A stretch of DNA of 64,000 bases from Duganella levis (GTDB lineage Bacteria; Pseudomonadota; Gammaproteobacteria; Burkholderiales; Burkholderiaceae_D): the NCBI RefSeq assembly GCF_009857605.1, contig NZ_WWCT01000013.1:1-64000 (forward strand), read 5' to 3'. The notes under the pieces are model-generated. The model worked only from the letters and a program-made list of their open reading frames with translations. It was not told where the DNA came from and did no database searches. How positions within the stretch are numbered: position 1 is the first letter of the stretch; the number at the start of each line of letters is the position of its first letter. A program made the position numbers and the translations under genes. Shown in pieces: positions 17,628 to 26,450 of the stretch.

Positions 17628-18237
17628 GTTTGCCTTTCGATTTGCTGCCGATGCGGCTTTCTTTACCCGCGATCAGATTCGAGATATTTTTGCTGTGACG
17701 GAATACCAACAGCACGCTCATGATGAACACGGCGGCCAGCTGCGGCTCCACGCCAAACAATAAACCATAATAGAACGGCGCGAAGATCGCTGCCACCAGC
17801 GCCGCCAGCGACGAATAGCGGAAGGCGAACGCCACCACGGCCCACGTCACCAAGGTGGCGACGCCCAGCCAGACATTCAAGCCCAGCAGCACACCGGCCG
17901 CCGTCGCCACGCCCTTGCCGCCGACAAAGCGGAAGAACACCGGCCACAAATGGCCGAGGAACACGGCAATCGCCACCAGCGCGATGGTTGCATCGCCGAC
18001 ATTCAGGCGTTCCTGGAAATGCAGCGCCAGCCACACCGCCAGCCAGCCTTTGACGGCGTCGCCGAGCAAGGTGACGATGGCGGCCGCTTTATTGCCGCTG
18101 CGCAACACATTGGTGGCGCCGGGATTTTTCGAACCGTAGGTGCGCGGATCGGCCAGGCCGAACAACTTGCTGCTGACAACGGCAAATGAGATCGAGCCGA
18201 TCAGGTAGGCGGCTACGGTCATCCAAACTGTATTCAT
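17605..18237 (-). CDS. plsY: Glycerol-3-phosphate acyltransferase PlsY
   Basis: The 210-residue inner membrane enzyme transfers the acyl group of acyl-phosphate to glycerol 3-phosphate, the first step of phospholipid synthesis with PlsX. Five hydrophobic segments are visible, with the motifs [24 protein letters not shown] and [18 protein letters not shown]. The C-terminus is Lys/Asn-rich and longer than in E. coli. The two genes downstream may share its transcript. Confidence 0.95.
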   Translation of the reverse strand: MNTVWMTVAAYLIGSISFAVVSSKLFGLADPRTYGSKNPGATNVLRSGNKAAAIVTLLGDAVKGWLAVWLALHFQERLNVGDATIALVAIAVFLGHLWPVFFRFVGGKGVATAAGVLLGLNVWLGVATLVTWAVVAFAFRYSSLAALVAAIFAPFYYGLLFGVEPQLAAVFIMSVLLVFRHSKNISNLIAGKESRIGSKSKGKHGNSNKN

Positions 18238-18294
18238 CTTTTCCTCTAGTTATCGTTCTGGGCCCACATTAACGGGGCCGCTGAATATACAGCC

Positions 18295-18786
18295 TTACTC
18301 GGCCAGTGCGCAACGCACCGGCTTGGCATTGAGCAGCTCGGTCAGCACCTGCGGCGCGATGCCGACCAGGTAACCGCGCCGCCCACCATTGATATAAATC
18401 GTTTCCAGCGCAAGAATGCTATCCTCTACATACACCGGCATGGTTTTCTTGGTGCCGAACGGCGAAGTGCCGCCGATCATGTAGCCGCTGTGGCGCGACG
18501 CCACTTCCGGCTTGCACGGTTCGACGGACTTGCAGCCGATGTTGCGGGCCAGGTTCTTGGTGGAGACCTTGCAATCGCCGTGCATCAGCACAATTAAAGG
18601 TTTAGCGGCCTCGTCTTGCATCACCAGGGTCTTGACCACGTGATGTTCGTCGACGCCCAGTTCGCGCGAGGACACACCGGTGCCGCCGTGCTCCTCGTAG
18701 TTGTACGGGTGCTCGGAGAACGCCACCTTGTGCTTGCGCAGTAGTTGAGTGGCAGGGGTTTCGGAGATATGCTCTTTTTTAGCCAT
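18295..18786 (-). CDS. ybaK: Cys-tRNA(Pro) deacylase, YbaK/EbsC family
   Basis: A 163-residue editing enzyme that hydrolyses Cys-tRNA(Pro) formed by prolyl-tRNA synthetase. The YbaK pattern is clear: ATQLLRKHKVAFSEHPYNYEEHGGTG, VKTLVMQD, DCKVSTKNLARNIGCKSV, SGYMIGGTSPFGTKKTMPVYV. The ATG at 18786 is chosen because homology begins there; an ATG seven codons upstream is possible. It is divergent from the nuclease-like gene, whose start lies only 22 bp away. Confidence 0.92.
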   Translation of the reverse strand: MAKKEHISETPATQLLRKHKVAFSEHPYNYEEHGGTGVSSRELGVDEHHVVKTLVMQDEAAKPLIVLMHGDCKVSTKNLARNIGCKSVEPCKPEVASRHSGYMIGGTSPFGTKKTMPVYVEDSILALETIYINGGRRGYLVGIAPQVLTELLNAKPVRCALAE

Positions 18787-18808
18787 GGTGCGATCGGAGT
18801 TGTTCATT

Positions 18809-19780
18809 ATGCAGCAGGAAATTCGCTTTGCTACTTTCAATGTTTGCAATCTTTCCCAGCCTGGGGCGAAATTGTACGACAATCTGGCGCCCCTGACCGA
18901 GGCCGAGTATGAAGCGAAAGTCGCCTGGACGGCGCAACAGCTGGACCAGCTCGACGCCGATGTCATCGGCTTGCAAGAAATTTTCTCGCTCGACGCGCTG
19001 CGCGATGTGCTGGCCCACAGCCGCCGCTACCGCGAGGCCACGCTCACCGGCTTCACGCCGCCGCCCGATCCGGCCACCGGCCTGCCGCGCATGACGCCGG
19101 AACTGGCGCTGATTTCGCGCCTGCCGCTGGCGGCGCCGGCCCAGGCTTACATCATGTTCCCGGATGGCATTGCCCTGCCCGACGGCCACCGCGACGCCGA
19201 CCGCTTCGCCCGCGCGCCGCTGCACGCGCAGGTAATGCTGCCGGACGAACGGATTGTCGACGTCATCGTGGTCCACCTCAAGTCCAAGCGGCCCGACTAC
19301 AGCAGCGGCGACACCGGCGATGACCCGATGCTGCACGCGCAGGCCAACCTGCGCTCGCTGATCCGGCGCGGCACCGAGGCGGTGGCGCTGCGCTCGCTGC
19401 TGAGCGCGATGGACAAAGGCCCGCGCCGGCCGCGCGTGGTGCTCGGCGATTTCAACGACACCGTGGACGCAGTGACCACTCACATCGTCATGGGCGCCGG
19501 CGCCGCCTGCGAGCCGGGCGAGGAATTGCACGGCCAGTTGTTCGACAGCCGCCAGATCCAGTCAGGCCGCGAACGCCGGCGCGACAGCGGCTACACCATC
19601 GCCCACGACGGCCGCCACGCCACCATCGACCACGTGCTGGTGTCGGAGGAATTCCATCCGGCCTCGCGCCATGCGATCGGCGAAGTGGCCGAGGTGACCT
19701 ACCTCAACGAGCATCTGGCGCTGGCCACGCCGGCCGCCTCCGACCACGGCCAGGTGCTGGTCAGTCTGCGGCTGTACTAA
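18809..19780 (+). CDS. Endonuclease/exonuclease/phosphatase-family protein
   Basis: A 323-residue protein of the DNase I-like fold: FATFNVCNLS, VIGLQEIF with the metal-binding glutamate, VVHLKSKRP, VLGDFNDT and a terminal SDHGQVLVSL with the catalytic histidine. No signal peptide. The substrate (DNA, RNA, phospholipid or phosphorylated sugar) cannot be told from sequence. The ATG at 18809 follows CGGAGTTG; an upstream extension overlaps the divergent ybaK start. An intrinsic terminator follows. Confidence 0.88.
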   Translation: MQQEIRFATFNVCNLSQPGAKLYDNLAPLTEAEYEAKVAWTAQQLDQLDADVIGLQEIFSLDALRDVLAHSRRYREATLTGFTPPPDPATGLPRMTPELALISRLPLAAPAQAYIMFPDGIALPDGHRDADRFARAPLHAQVMLPDERIVDVIVVHLKSKRPDYSSGDTGDDPMLHAQANLRSLIRRGTEAVALRSLLSAMDKGPRRPRVVLGDFNDTVDAVTTHIVMGAGAACEPGEELHGQLFDSRQIQSGRERRRDSGYTIAHDGRHATIDHVLVSEEFHPASRHAIGEVAEVTYLNEHLALATPAASDHGQVLVSLRLY

Positions 19781-19804
19781 GTCACCCACGCTATTCTGCA
19801 TTTC

Positions 19805-19836
19805 AGCCGTGCTTTTGCACGGCTTATCGCATTTTT
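19805..19836 (+). terminator. Intrinsic terminator after the nuclease-like gene
   Basis: AGCCGTGC (19805-19812), TTTT loop, GCACGGCT (19817-19824), followed by TATCGCATTTTT. An 8-bp perfect stem 24 bp after the stop codon. Confidence 0.65.
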
Positions 19837-19904
19837 CTGGCCCCTGCCCATGAAACTACATAAAGTGGCAAGGTGCGCAAACCTCTTCAGGCCAGAAAAA
19901 CGAT

Positions 19905-21140
19905 ATGAGACTAGAAACTTTACCCCCACAAACGCAGCCTACCGTCCGCACCCGGCGCTGGCGCACGCCGGCGGCCATCCTGATTGTGGTGGCACTGGCC
20001 GGCGGCGGCTGGACCGTCTTGCGCAGCAAACCGGAAGCCGCGCCCGCCCCTGCCACCGCCGCAGCCAAGGAAAAGAAAGACATCTTCGAACTGTCGAGCG
20101 GCGACGTCGCCGCCGTCAGCTCCCGATCATTGGCGGTCAGCTTGCCCTTGTCCGGCTCGCTGGCGCCCCTGAGTTCCGCCACCATCAAGTCGAAGGTGTC
20201 GGGTGTGGTGGAAGCGACGACTTTGCAGGAAGGCATGGCGGTGCACGCCGGCCAAGTGCTGGCCCGCGTCGACCAGGCCGACCTGCGCGCGCGCCTGCAA
20301 CAGCAGCAAGCCCAACTGGACGAGGCGCAAGCCAAGCTGGCCATGGCCAACAAAAATGAGACCAACAGCCAGGCGCTGCTCAAGCAAAAATACATCTCGC
20401 AAAACGCCTACGATTCCACCCAGAATTCGGTCGACCTGGCGCGCGCTTCGGTCAAGTCCGCCAGCGCCATGGTGGAGCTGGCCCGCATCGCCCTCAACGA
20501 CGGCGTGATCAAGGCGCCGATCGATGGCGTGATCAGCAAGCGCCACGTGCAGGCCGGCGAAAAGCTGGCGCTGGACATGCCCGTCTACAGCATCGTCAAC
20601 CTGGCGGAAATGATTTTGGAAGCGCAAGTGCCGGCCTCGGAAATCCCGCGCATCAAAGTCGGCCAGGACGTCAAATTCCGCGTCGAAGGCTACGCCCTGC
20701 GTGACTTCCACGGCAAGGTGGCGCGCATCAATCCGGCCACCGAAGCCGGCTCGCGCGCCATGCTGGTCTACATCGCCGTACCGAACGGCGACAACGCGCT
20801 GCGCGCCGGCATGTTCGCCAAGGGCAGCATCGTCACCGACCGCTCCGCCGTGGCGCCGATCGTGCCGCTGGCCGCCGTGCGCAGCGACAAGGACGGCAAG
20901 CACCTGGTCTACAAAGTGGAACAGGGCAAGCTGGTGGCGCAGCCGGTCAAGATCGGCCTGCGCAACGAAGATGAAGGCTATGCCGAAGTGACCGAAGGCC
21001 TGCAGCAAGGCGCCAACGTCATCGTCTCGCGGCTGGACAACCTGAAGCCCGGCGCCGCCGTCAAGCTGCCGGCCGCCGCTAGCGGTAGCGACGCGCCGCC
21101 ATCGGCCCAGGCCAAGGCCGCTGAACCGACGAAGGGCTGA
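19905..21140 (+). CDS. RND efflux periplasmic adaptor subunit
   Basis: A 411-residue membrane-fusion protein. One N-terminal membrane segment (AAILIVVALAGGGWTVL) anchors it; then come the lipoyl half-motifs around a helical hairpin rich in Gln/Ala (near 130-190) and a beta-barrel domain (AQVPASEIPRIKVGQDVKF). It links the RND pump encoded 2 bp downstream to an outer membrane channel. No lipobox cysteine is present. Substrate unknown. Confidence 0.93.
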   Translation: MRLETLPPQTQPTVRTRRWRTPAAILIVVALAGGGWTVLRSKPEAAPAPATAAAKEKKDIFELSSGDVAAVSSRSLAVSLPLSGSLAPLSSATIKSKVSGVVEATTLQEGMAVHAGQVLARVDQADLRARLQQQQAQLDEAQAKLAMANKNETNSQALLKQKYISQNAYDSTQNSVDLARASVKSASAMVELARIALNDGVIKAPIDGVISKRHVQAGEKLALDMPVYSIVNLAEMILEAQVPASEIPRIKVGQDVKFRVEGYALRDFHGKVARINPATEAGSRAMLVYIAVPNGDNALRAGMFAKGSIVTDRSAVAPIVPLAAVRSDKDGKHLVYKVEQGKLVAQPVKIGLRNEDEGYAEVTEGLQQGANVIVSRLDNLKPGAAVKLPAAASGSDAPPSAQAKAAEPTKG

Positions 21141-21142
21141 TT

Positions 21143-24100
21143 ATGTGGATCACTAAAGTCAGCATCCAGAACCCGGTGTTCGCCACCATGGTGATGGTGG
21201 CGCTGATGGTATTGGGGCTGTTCTCGTATCGCGGCCTCGGGCTGGAAGCCATGCCCAACATCAGCATTCCCGGCGCCGCCATCGAGGTGAATTACCCGGG
21301 CGCCTCGCCGGAAGCGGTGGAGAACGACATCACCCGCCCGATCGAAGAAGCGGTCAACACCGTCAGCGGCATCAAGACGCTGCGCGCCAACTCGTGGGAA
21401 GGCCGGGCCGGCGTCTACGTCGACTTCGAACTGTCGACCGATATGGACCGCGCCATGCAGGATTTGCGCGACAAGGTGGCGCAGGTGCGGCCGCGCTTCC
21501 CGCGCGAAGCCAAGGACCCGTTCATCGTCCGCTTTGAAGGCGAGAACGCGCAACCGATCGCGCAGATCGGCCTGACCGCCAGCGAGCACTCGCTGCGCGA
21601 CCTGTCGACCATCGTCGACCAGGTGGTCGCCAAGCGCTTCCAGGGCGTGGCCGGCGTCGGCCAGGTGCGCACCAACGGCATGGCGGCGCGCCAGATCCTG
21701 ATCCAGCTGCGCCCCAACGATCTGACCGCGCAGGCGGTCGGCGTCGACGAAGTGCTGAACGCGATCCAGAACACCAACACCAACCTGCCGGCCGGCTTCA
21801 TCAGCTACGGCGCCAGCGAGCGCCTGGTGCGGGTGGAAGGCAAGATGAAAGACCCGCGCGACTTCAACAAGATCATCGTGGCGCGCCGCGCCAACGGCCC
21901 GGTCTACCTGGAACAGGTGGCGACAGTGGAAGACGGCGCCCAGGAAGAACTGTCGATCTCGCGCATCAACGGCCAGCGCGCCGTCACGCTGGATATCACC
22001 AAGGTGCAGGACGCCAACGTGGTCGAAGTGGGCCGCCGCATCCAGCAAGTGGCAGCCGATCTGAAGAAGACGCTGCCGGCCGATATCAAGCTGGAAGTGC
22101 TGAACGACGAATCGCTGAAAGTGCAAAGCCAGCTCGACAACGTCAAGGAGACGATCATCGAAGGCGCGGTGCTGACCATGGTGATCGTGTTCTTCTTCCT
22201 GCACTCGTGGCGTTCGACCATCATCACCGGCCTGACGCTGCCGATTTCGGTGATGGCCAGCTTTATCGCCATGAAGGCGTTCGGCTTCACGCTCAACTTC
22301 CTGACGCTGATGGCGCTGTCGCTGTGTATCGGCCTGCTGATCGACGACGCCATCGTGGTGCGCGAGAACATCGTGCGCCACCTCGGCATGGGCAAGAACC
22401 ACCGCAAGGCGGCCGAAGACGGCACCAACGAAATCGGCCTGGCGGTGATGGCCACCACCTTTGCGATTGTCGCCGTATTCATCCCGGTGGCCTTCATGGA
22501 CGGCATCATCGGCCGCTTCTTCCTGCAATTCGGCATTACGGTGGCGGTGGCGGTGATGGTGTCGCTGTTCGTGTCGTTCACGCTGGACCCGATGCTGTCG
22601 TCGGTGTGGCCGGACCCGGTGCAGGACCGCTTCAAATACCTGCCGTGGCTGGGCCGCTTCATGCACTGGCTGGAAGGCGGTGTCGAATGGCTGCACGTGG
22701 TGTACGGCAAAGTGCTGGCGCTGGCGCTGCGCTGGAAGAAAATGACGCTGCTGCTGGCCTTTGCGCTGTTTGCCGGCAGCATCCTGCTGGTGCCGAAAAT
22801 CGGCGGCGAGATGATGCCGGAGCAGGACAACGGCTGGGTCAACTTCATGATCAAGACGCCGGTCGGCTCCAGCCTGGAATACACCGACAACAAGATCCAC
22901 CAGGTGGAAGACGCGCTGAAGGCATTCCCGGAAATCGCCAGCGTCAACGCCGTGATCGGCACCTGGGACGGCCGCAACACCGCCCAGCTCGACATGAAGC
23001 TGCTCGACCGCAAGCTGCACAAGCGCCGCACCCAGCAGCAGATGGAAGCGGCGATCCGCGCGCGCCTGAGCCAGATCGCCGGCATCACGCTGTCGATGGG
23101 CCAGAAACCGATTTTCATCGCCATCCTCGGCACCGACGAGGGCAAGCTGGACGACGTGGCGCACCGGCTGATGGACAAGATGCGCAAGATCAAGGGCATC
23201 GCCGACCTGGAGTACAGCCAGGAAGGCGCCAACCCGTCGACCAACATCAAGATCAACAACGAGCTGGCCAGCGACCTCGGATTGACCACGCAGCAGATCG
23301 GCGCCGCGCTGCGGCCGTTCGTGGCAGGCGACACCACCTCGCACTTCCTGGCGTCGGATGGCCAGAACTACGACGTCAACGTGCAGCTGCCGAAATCCGG
23401 CCGCCAGAAGGTAACCGACCTGGCCGACCTGTCGCTGGCGTCGAGCAAGCTGGGCCCGGATGGCCGGCCGATCATGGTGCCGCTGCGCCAGGTGGTGGAA
23501 TTTGTGCCGGCCTTCAGCCCGCAGGTGCTCAAGCGCCAGGCGCTGCAACGCCGGGTGGCGGTGTACGCCAGTACCGAGGGCCGTCCGGGCGGCGACGTCG
23601 ACAGCGACGTCAAGAAGGTCATGAAGGAAATCGAACTGCCGGCCGGCGTGCGCTTCGACGTCGGCGGCAATGCGCAGAGCATGGCGGAATCGATGAACTC
23701 GGCCATGGTGGCGCTGGGCATCGCGGTGATCTTCATCTACCTGGTGCTGGCCTCGCAGTTCGGCAGCTTCTTGCAGCCGGTGGCGATCATGATGTCGCTG
23801 CCGCTGTCGCTGATCGGCGTGCTGGTGGCGCTGCTGGTGACCGGCAGCACGCTGAACATCTTCTCGGTGATCGGCTTCATCATGCTGATGGGCCTGGTGA
23901 CCAAGAACGCGATTTTGCTGGTGGACTTCACCAACCATGCGCAGAAGGAAGGCCAGAACCAGTACGACGCCCTGATGACCGCCGGCCAGGTGCGGCTGCG
24001 GCCTATCCTGATGACGACGCTGGCGATGGTGTTCGGGATGCTGCCGATGGCGATCGGCATGGGGGACGGCGGCGAAACGCAAGCGCCGATGGGCCGCGCG

Positions 24101-24247
24101 GTGATCGGCGGCGTGCTGACCTCAACCCTGCTGACGCTGGTGGTGGTGCCGGTGGCCTATACCTACCTGGACAGCTGGGGCAAACGCTGCGCGCGCTTCT
24201 TCAAGGGGAAACACGAAGAAGAACACGTGCTGCGTGAGGTAGCCTAA
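21143..24247 (+). CDS. RND-family efflux permease (HAE1-like)
   Basis: A 1034-residue inner membrane pump that exports substrates driven by protons. It opens MWITKVSIQNPVFATMVMVAL, has the pore-loop repeats of the family, and the proton-relay pair D401-D402 in SLCIGLLIDDAIVV of transmembrane helix 4. A second six-helix block ends near FGMLPMAIGMGDGGETQAPMGRAVIGG. With the adaptor it makes a two-gene operon; no outer membrane factor gene follows, so a TolC-like protein encoded elsewhere must complete it. Drug, metal or metabolite specificity is not readable. Confidence 0.95.
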   Translation: MWITKVSIQNPVFATMVMVALMVLGLFSYRGLGLEAMPNISIPGAAIEVNYPGASPEAVENDITRPIEEAVNTVSGIKTLRANSWEGRAGVYVDFELSTDMDRAMQDLRDKVAQVRPRFPREAKDPFIVRFEGENAQPIAQIGLTASEHSLRDLSTIVDQVVAKRFQGVAGVGQVRTNGMAARQILIQLRPNDLTAQAVGVDEVLNAIQNTNTNLPAGFISYGASERLVRVEGKMKDPRDFNKIIVARRANGPVYLEQVATVEDGAQEELSISRINGQRAVTLDITKVQDANVVEVGRRIQQVAADLKKTLPADIKLEVLNDESLKVQSQLDNVKETIIEGAVLTMVIVFFFLHSWRSTIITGLTLPISVMASFIAMKAFGFTLNFLTLMALSLCIGLLIDDAIVVRENIVRHLGMGKNHRKAAEDGTNEIGLAVMATTFAIVAVFIPVAFMDGIIGRFFLQFGITVAVAVMVSLFVSFTLDPMLSSVWPDPVQDRFKYLPWLGRFMHWLEGGVEWLHVVYGKVLALALRWKKMTLLLAFALFAGSILLVPKIGGEMMPEQDNGWVNFMIKTPVGSSLEYTDNKIHQVEDALKAFPEIASVNAVIGTWDGRNTAQLDMKLLDRKLHKRRTQQQMEAAIRARLSQIAGITLSMGQKPIFIAILGTDEGKLDDVAHRLMDKMRKIKGIADLEYSQEGANPSTNIKINNELASDLGLTTQQIGAALRPFVAGDTTSHFLASDGQNYDVNVQLPKSGRQKVTDLADLSLASSKLGPDGRPIMVPLRQVVEFVPAFSPQVLKRQALQRRVAVYASTEGRPGGDVDSDVKKVMKEIELPAGVRFDVGGNAQSMAESMNSAMVALGIAVIFIYLVLASQFGSFLQPVAIMMSLPLSLIGVLVALLVTGSTLNIFSVIGFIMLMGLVTKNAILLVDFTNHAQKEGQNQYDALMTAGQVRLRPILMTTLAMVFGMLPMAIGMGDGGETQAPMGRAVIGGVLTSTLLTLVVVPVAYTYLDSWGKRCARFFKGKHEEEHVLREVA

Positions 24248-24254
24248 GCCGGGT

Positions 24255-24425
24255 TTATTCGGTGTCGGGGGTGGAAGCTTCGCCCTCGGCAACGTCTTCC
24301 TCTCCTTCCTGCGCCAAATCCGGATTATTCTTCAACTCGGCCTTGCGCCGATTCTTCTCTTCCTGCTTTTTCTTCTTTTCCAATTCCCGCTGCCGCTTTT
24401 CATATGCGAAGTTTGTTTTGGCCAT
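24255..24425 (-). CDS. Small highly charged protein of unknown function
   Basis: A 56-residue protein, MAKTNFAYEKRQRELEKKKKQ..., almost entirely Lys/Arg/Glu helix in its first half and acidic in its second. Similar short proteins are frequent in Burkholderiales, but no function is known to me. The ATG at 24425 follows AAGGAGAAGCAA, a strong ribosome site, so the in-frame extension upstream is rejected. Tail to tail with the RND gene. Confidence 0.7.
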   Translation of the reverse strand: MAKTNFAYEKRQRELEKKKKQEEKNRRKAELKNNPDLAQEGEEDVAEGEASTPDTE

Positions 24426-24483
24426 TTGCTTCTCCTTCTTTAAAAGCGTTGCACTGCACAACCCTCATTATGAACCAAGTTGC

Positions 24484-25386
24484 TCACCCGCGAGGATGAT
24501 GTTGCGCATGCAAATGTTTGAGGCGTTCGCGGGCGACGTGCGTATAGATCTGCGTTGTTGAGATATCGGAATGTCCAAGTAGCAATTGAACAACACGCAA
24601 GTCGGCGCCGTGGTTCAGCAAATGGGTGGCAAACGCGTGCCGCAGGGTGTGCGGCGACAGCGGCGTCTTGATCTCCGCCTTCAGCGCGTGTTTCTTGATC
24701 AGGACCCAGAACATCTGCCGCGTCATGCCGGCGCCGCGCGCGGTGACGAACAGCGCGTCGTCCTGCTGGCCGTTGAGGATGATGCCGCGCGCGCCTTTGA
24801 CGTAGCGCTCGATCCAGACCCGCGCCTGCTGGCCGAACGGCACCAGCCGCGTCTTGGCGCCCTTGCCGGTCACCCGCAGCACGCCGTCGTTCAGGCTCAG
24901 TTCCAGCATCTTCAGGTCGACCAGCTCGGACACCCGCAAGCCGCTGGCGTACATCAACTCCAGCATGGTGCGGTCGCGCAAGCCTAACGGGGTATTGACA
25001 TCCGGCGCCGCCAGCAAGGCCTCCACCTGCGCCTCGCTGAGCGTATGCACAAAGCGTTGCGACTGCTTGGCCGACACCAGCTTCAGGCTGGGATCGTCCT
25101 CGATGCGGCGCTGCCGCTGCAACATCTGGTAGAAGCGCCGGATAACCGATAGTCTCCGATTCGATGATGTCGCCTTGCCCTGCTCATGGCGCGCGCCGAT
25201 ATAGCTTTCGATATCGTGGGCGGCCACCGCCAGCAGGCCGCCGACTTCCGGCCGCTTCTTTTCCAGCCAGCCGGCGAACAAACGCATATCGCGCCGGTAG
25301 GCTTCCAAGGTGTTCTTCGACAGCCCGTCTTCCAGCCACAGGCTGTCGCAGAACTCGTCAATCAGAGCAAGGTTGTCTGCTGCCAT
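24484..25386 (-). CDS. xerD: Site-specific tyrosine recombinase XerD
   Basis: The 300-residue recombinase resolves chromosome dimers at dif with XerC and FtsK. The N-terminal SAM-like domain (ALIDEFCDSLWLEDGLSKNTLEAYRRD) is followed by the catalytic domain with the arginine of MYASGLRVSELVDL, HTLRHAFATHLL (H-x2-R), GHSDISTTQIYTH with the nucleophilic tyrosine. Length and the HALKAEIKTPLSPHTLRH region fit XerD rather than XerC. Its start overlaps the end of the methyltransferase gene by 25 bp. Confidence 0.93.
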   Translation of the reverse strand: MAADNLALIDEFCDSLWLEDGLSKNTLEAYRRDMRLFAGWLEKKRPEVGGLLAVAAHDIESYIGARHEQGKATSSNRRLSVIRRFYQMLQRQRRIEDDPSLKLVSAKQSQRFVHTLSEAQVEALLAAPDVNTPLGLRDRTMLELMYASGLRVSELVDLKMLELSLNDGVLRVTGKGAKTRLVPFGQQARVWIERYVKGARGIILNGQQDDALFVTARGAGMTRQMFWVLIKKHALKAEIKTPLSPHTLRHAFATHLLNHGADLRVVQLLLGHSDISTTQIYTHVARERLKHLHAQHHPRG

Positions 25387-25883
25387 GCGTATTCACTCGA
25401 TCCTTCATGTGCCAGCAACCAGCGCTTGATGCCCAGCAAATAGCCGTTGGGATCGTCGCTGTTGGAGAAGCCGCCCAGGCCAGTAGCGGCGGTGACGCGG
25501 TGGCACGGCACCACCACCGGGAACCAGTTGGCGCCGCACGCCTGCCCCACCGCGCGCGGCGCCGAGCCGAGGTGCCGGGCCAGTTCGCCATAGGTGCGGG
25601 TGCTGCCGCGTGGAATCGCGCACAGCTCGTCCCACACCTTCTGCTGGAACTCGGTGCCGCTGCGCTTGAGCGGCAAGGTGAACTGGAAATCGGCGTCGTC
25701 GCAATACTTGCCAACCTGGTAAGCCAGCAATTCGGCCGCCGCGTCCTGTGGCGCTTTCGCCTCAAAATGGGGCGGCAGGTAGCACAGCTCGGTAATCAGG
25801 CCTTGTGCCGTGCGGACGCCCAGTTTCCCGAACGGAAACGCTACGACAGCGGAAAAAAGCTCACTACCTTGTTGTATTTTCAT
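25362..25883 (-). CDS. ogt: Methylated-DNA-protein-cysteine S-methyltransferase
   Basis: A 173-residue suicide enzyme that removes alkyl groups from O6-alkylguanine. The acceptor cysteine lies in VVVPCHRVTAATGLGGFSN, preceded by the DNA-binding helix-turn-helix [26 protein letters not shown] (only the first part is quoted by family knowledge). There is no Ada-type N-terminal regulatory domain, hence Ogt-like. The ATG at 25883 begins the homology (MKIQQGSELF); in-frame codons upstream are not supported. Confidence 0.9.
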   Translation of the reverse strand: MKIQQGSELFSAVVAFPFGKLGVRTAQGLITELCYLPPHFEAKAPQDAAAELLAYQVGKYCDDADFQFTLPLKRSGTEFQQKVWDELCAIPRGSTRTYGELARHLGSAPRAVGQACGANWFPVVVPCHRVTAATGLGGFSNSDDPNGYLLGIKRWLLAHEGSSEYAWQQTTLL

Positions 25884-25990
25884 CACAGTCACTTGCACCA
25901 AAAAAGTACCAAAGTTGTCGGAACGCACCATTTTGTTGCGTCCTTGCTACAGCAAAAAAACCACGTTTAATGAATTGTAAATGCTAAGGA

Positions 25991-26020
25991 CGAAAAAAAA
26001 CGCACCCTCAGGTGCGTTTT
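25991..26020 (-). terminator. Strong bidirectional intrinsic terminator
   Basis: AAAACGCACC (25997-26006), loop CTCA, GGTGCGTTTT (26011-26020): a perfect 10-bp stem. On the minus strand eight T follow, on the plus strand four. No protein gene ends here from the right, which points to a non-coding transcript. Confidence 0.85.
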
Positions 26021-26222
26021 CAAATCCTGCTTCACGTTCCCGGTCGCTTGCCTGGTTCCGTAGCACGCTTGTGGCGGCCTGCAGACCCTATAACAGCAAC
26101 ATTCTGTAAAACGTGTGTCTCCTCGATCTATTGCCGGTATTAGTTACCGTTTCTATACACACTCCCCACTTACAATTCTTTGCTACAAGGTCGCATATCG
26201 ATATGCATGTTTCCCTGAGAGC
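25993..26222 (-). ncRNA. Candidate structured small RNA, family unknown
   Basis: Read on the minus strand, a possible promoter (TTGAGA at 26259-26254, TATGAT at 26234-26229, spacer 19) is followed by about 230 nt without an open frame of note, ending in the strong terminator at 25991-26020. Within it GTGTGT pairs with ACACAC around a CGGTA/TACCG inner helix (26066-26136 region), GTCGC pairs with GCGAC near the 5' end, and several further GC helices are possible. Size and lack of coding suggest an abundant RNA such as 6S, but I could not confirm the 6S consensus. Confidence 0.5.
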
Positions 26223-26228
26223 GACGCC

Positions 26229-26259
26229 ATCATAACGTATTCATTAAGCTTTTTCTCAA
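26229..26259 (-). promoter_or_regulatory. Candidate promoter of the small RNA
   Basis: TTGAGA and TATGAT on the minus strand, five of six matches for the -10, spacer 19 bp (18 if the -10 is read as TTATGA). Confidence 0.4.
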
Positions 26260-26304
26260 TTTTTTTATGTACGGAACCGAGCTTACTTTAAACATGAAAC
26301 ATAT

Positions 26305-26318
26305 TTGACGCAGATCAA
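26305..26318. promoter_or_regulatory. FNR/Anr-type box upstream of the TRAP genes
   Basis: TTGACGCAGATCAA matches TTGAT-N4-ATCAA with one mismatch. It lies 133 bp upstream of dctQ and about 46 bp upstream of the small RNA promoter's -35, so it could act on either. Oxygen control is inference. Confidence 0.45.
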
Positions 26319-26450
26319 ATTAGTTGTGGTATGCGGCAACTCTGACACTGTAGCTAACTTAGTAATAGTCCTTATTGCCACCTCGCAAACAGCTAGTTAA
26401 GTTAGCACTATGCTGGATTCCCCAGCACTAATAATTCTTAGAGACATATT

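Larger units (their letters stand above)
25884..26450. other. Gene-free region between ogt and the TRAP operon
   Basis: This 567-bp stretch has no credible protein gene. It holds a candidate small RNA on the minus strand (25993-26222) with promoter and terminator, and an FNR-type box (26305-26318) upstream of the TRAP genes. The rest is AT-rich leader sequence. Confidence 0.7.

Noticed and set aside
20978..24082. A 1034-codon minus-strand frame opposite the RND genes and a 676-codon frame on the plus strand in another phase
   Set aside because: Both are composition-driven shadows of the RND permease; the products are His/Arg/Gln- or Gly/Arg-rich low-complexity sequences.
25993..26222. Naming the small RNA as 6S RNA
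   Set aside because: Size fits and a GGGTCTGCAGGCCGCC stretch is reminiscent of the 3' side of 6S, but I could not pair the 5' and 3' ends into the required long closing stem.
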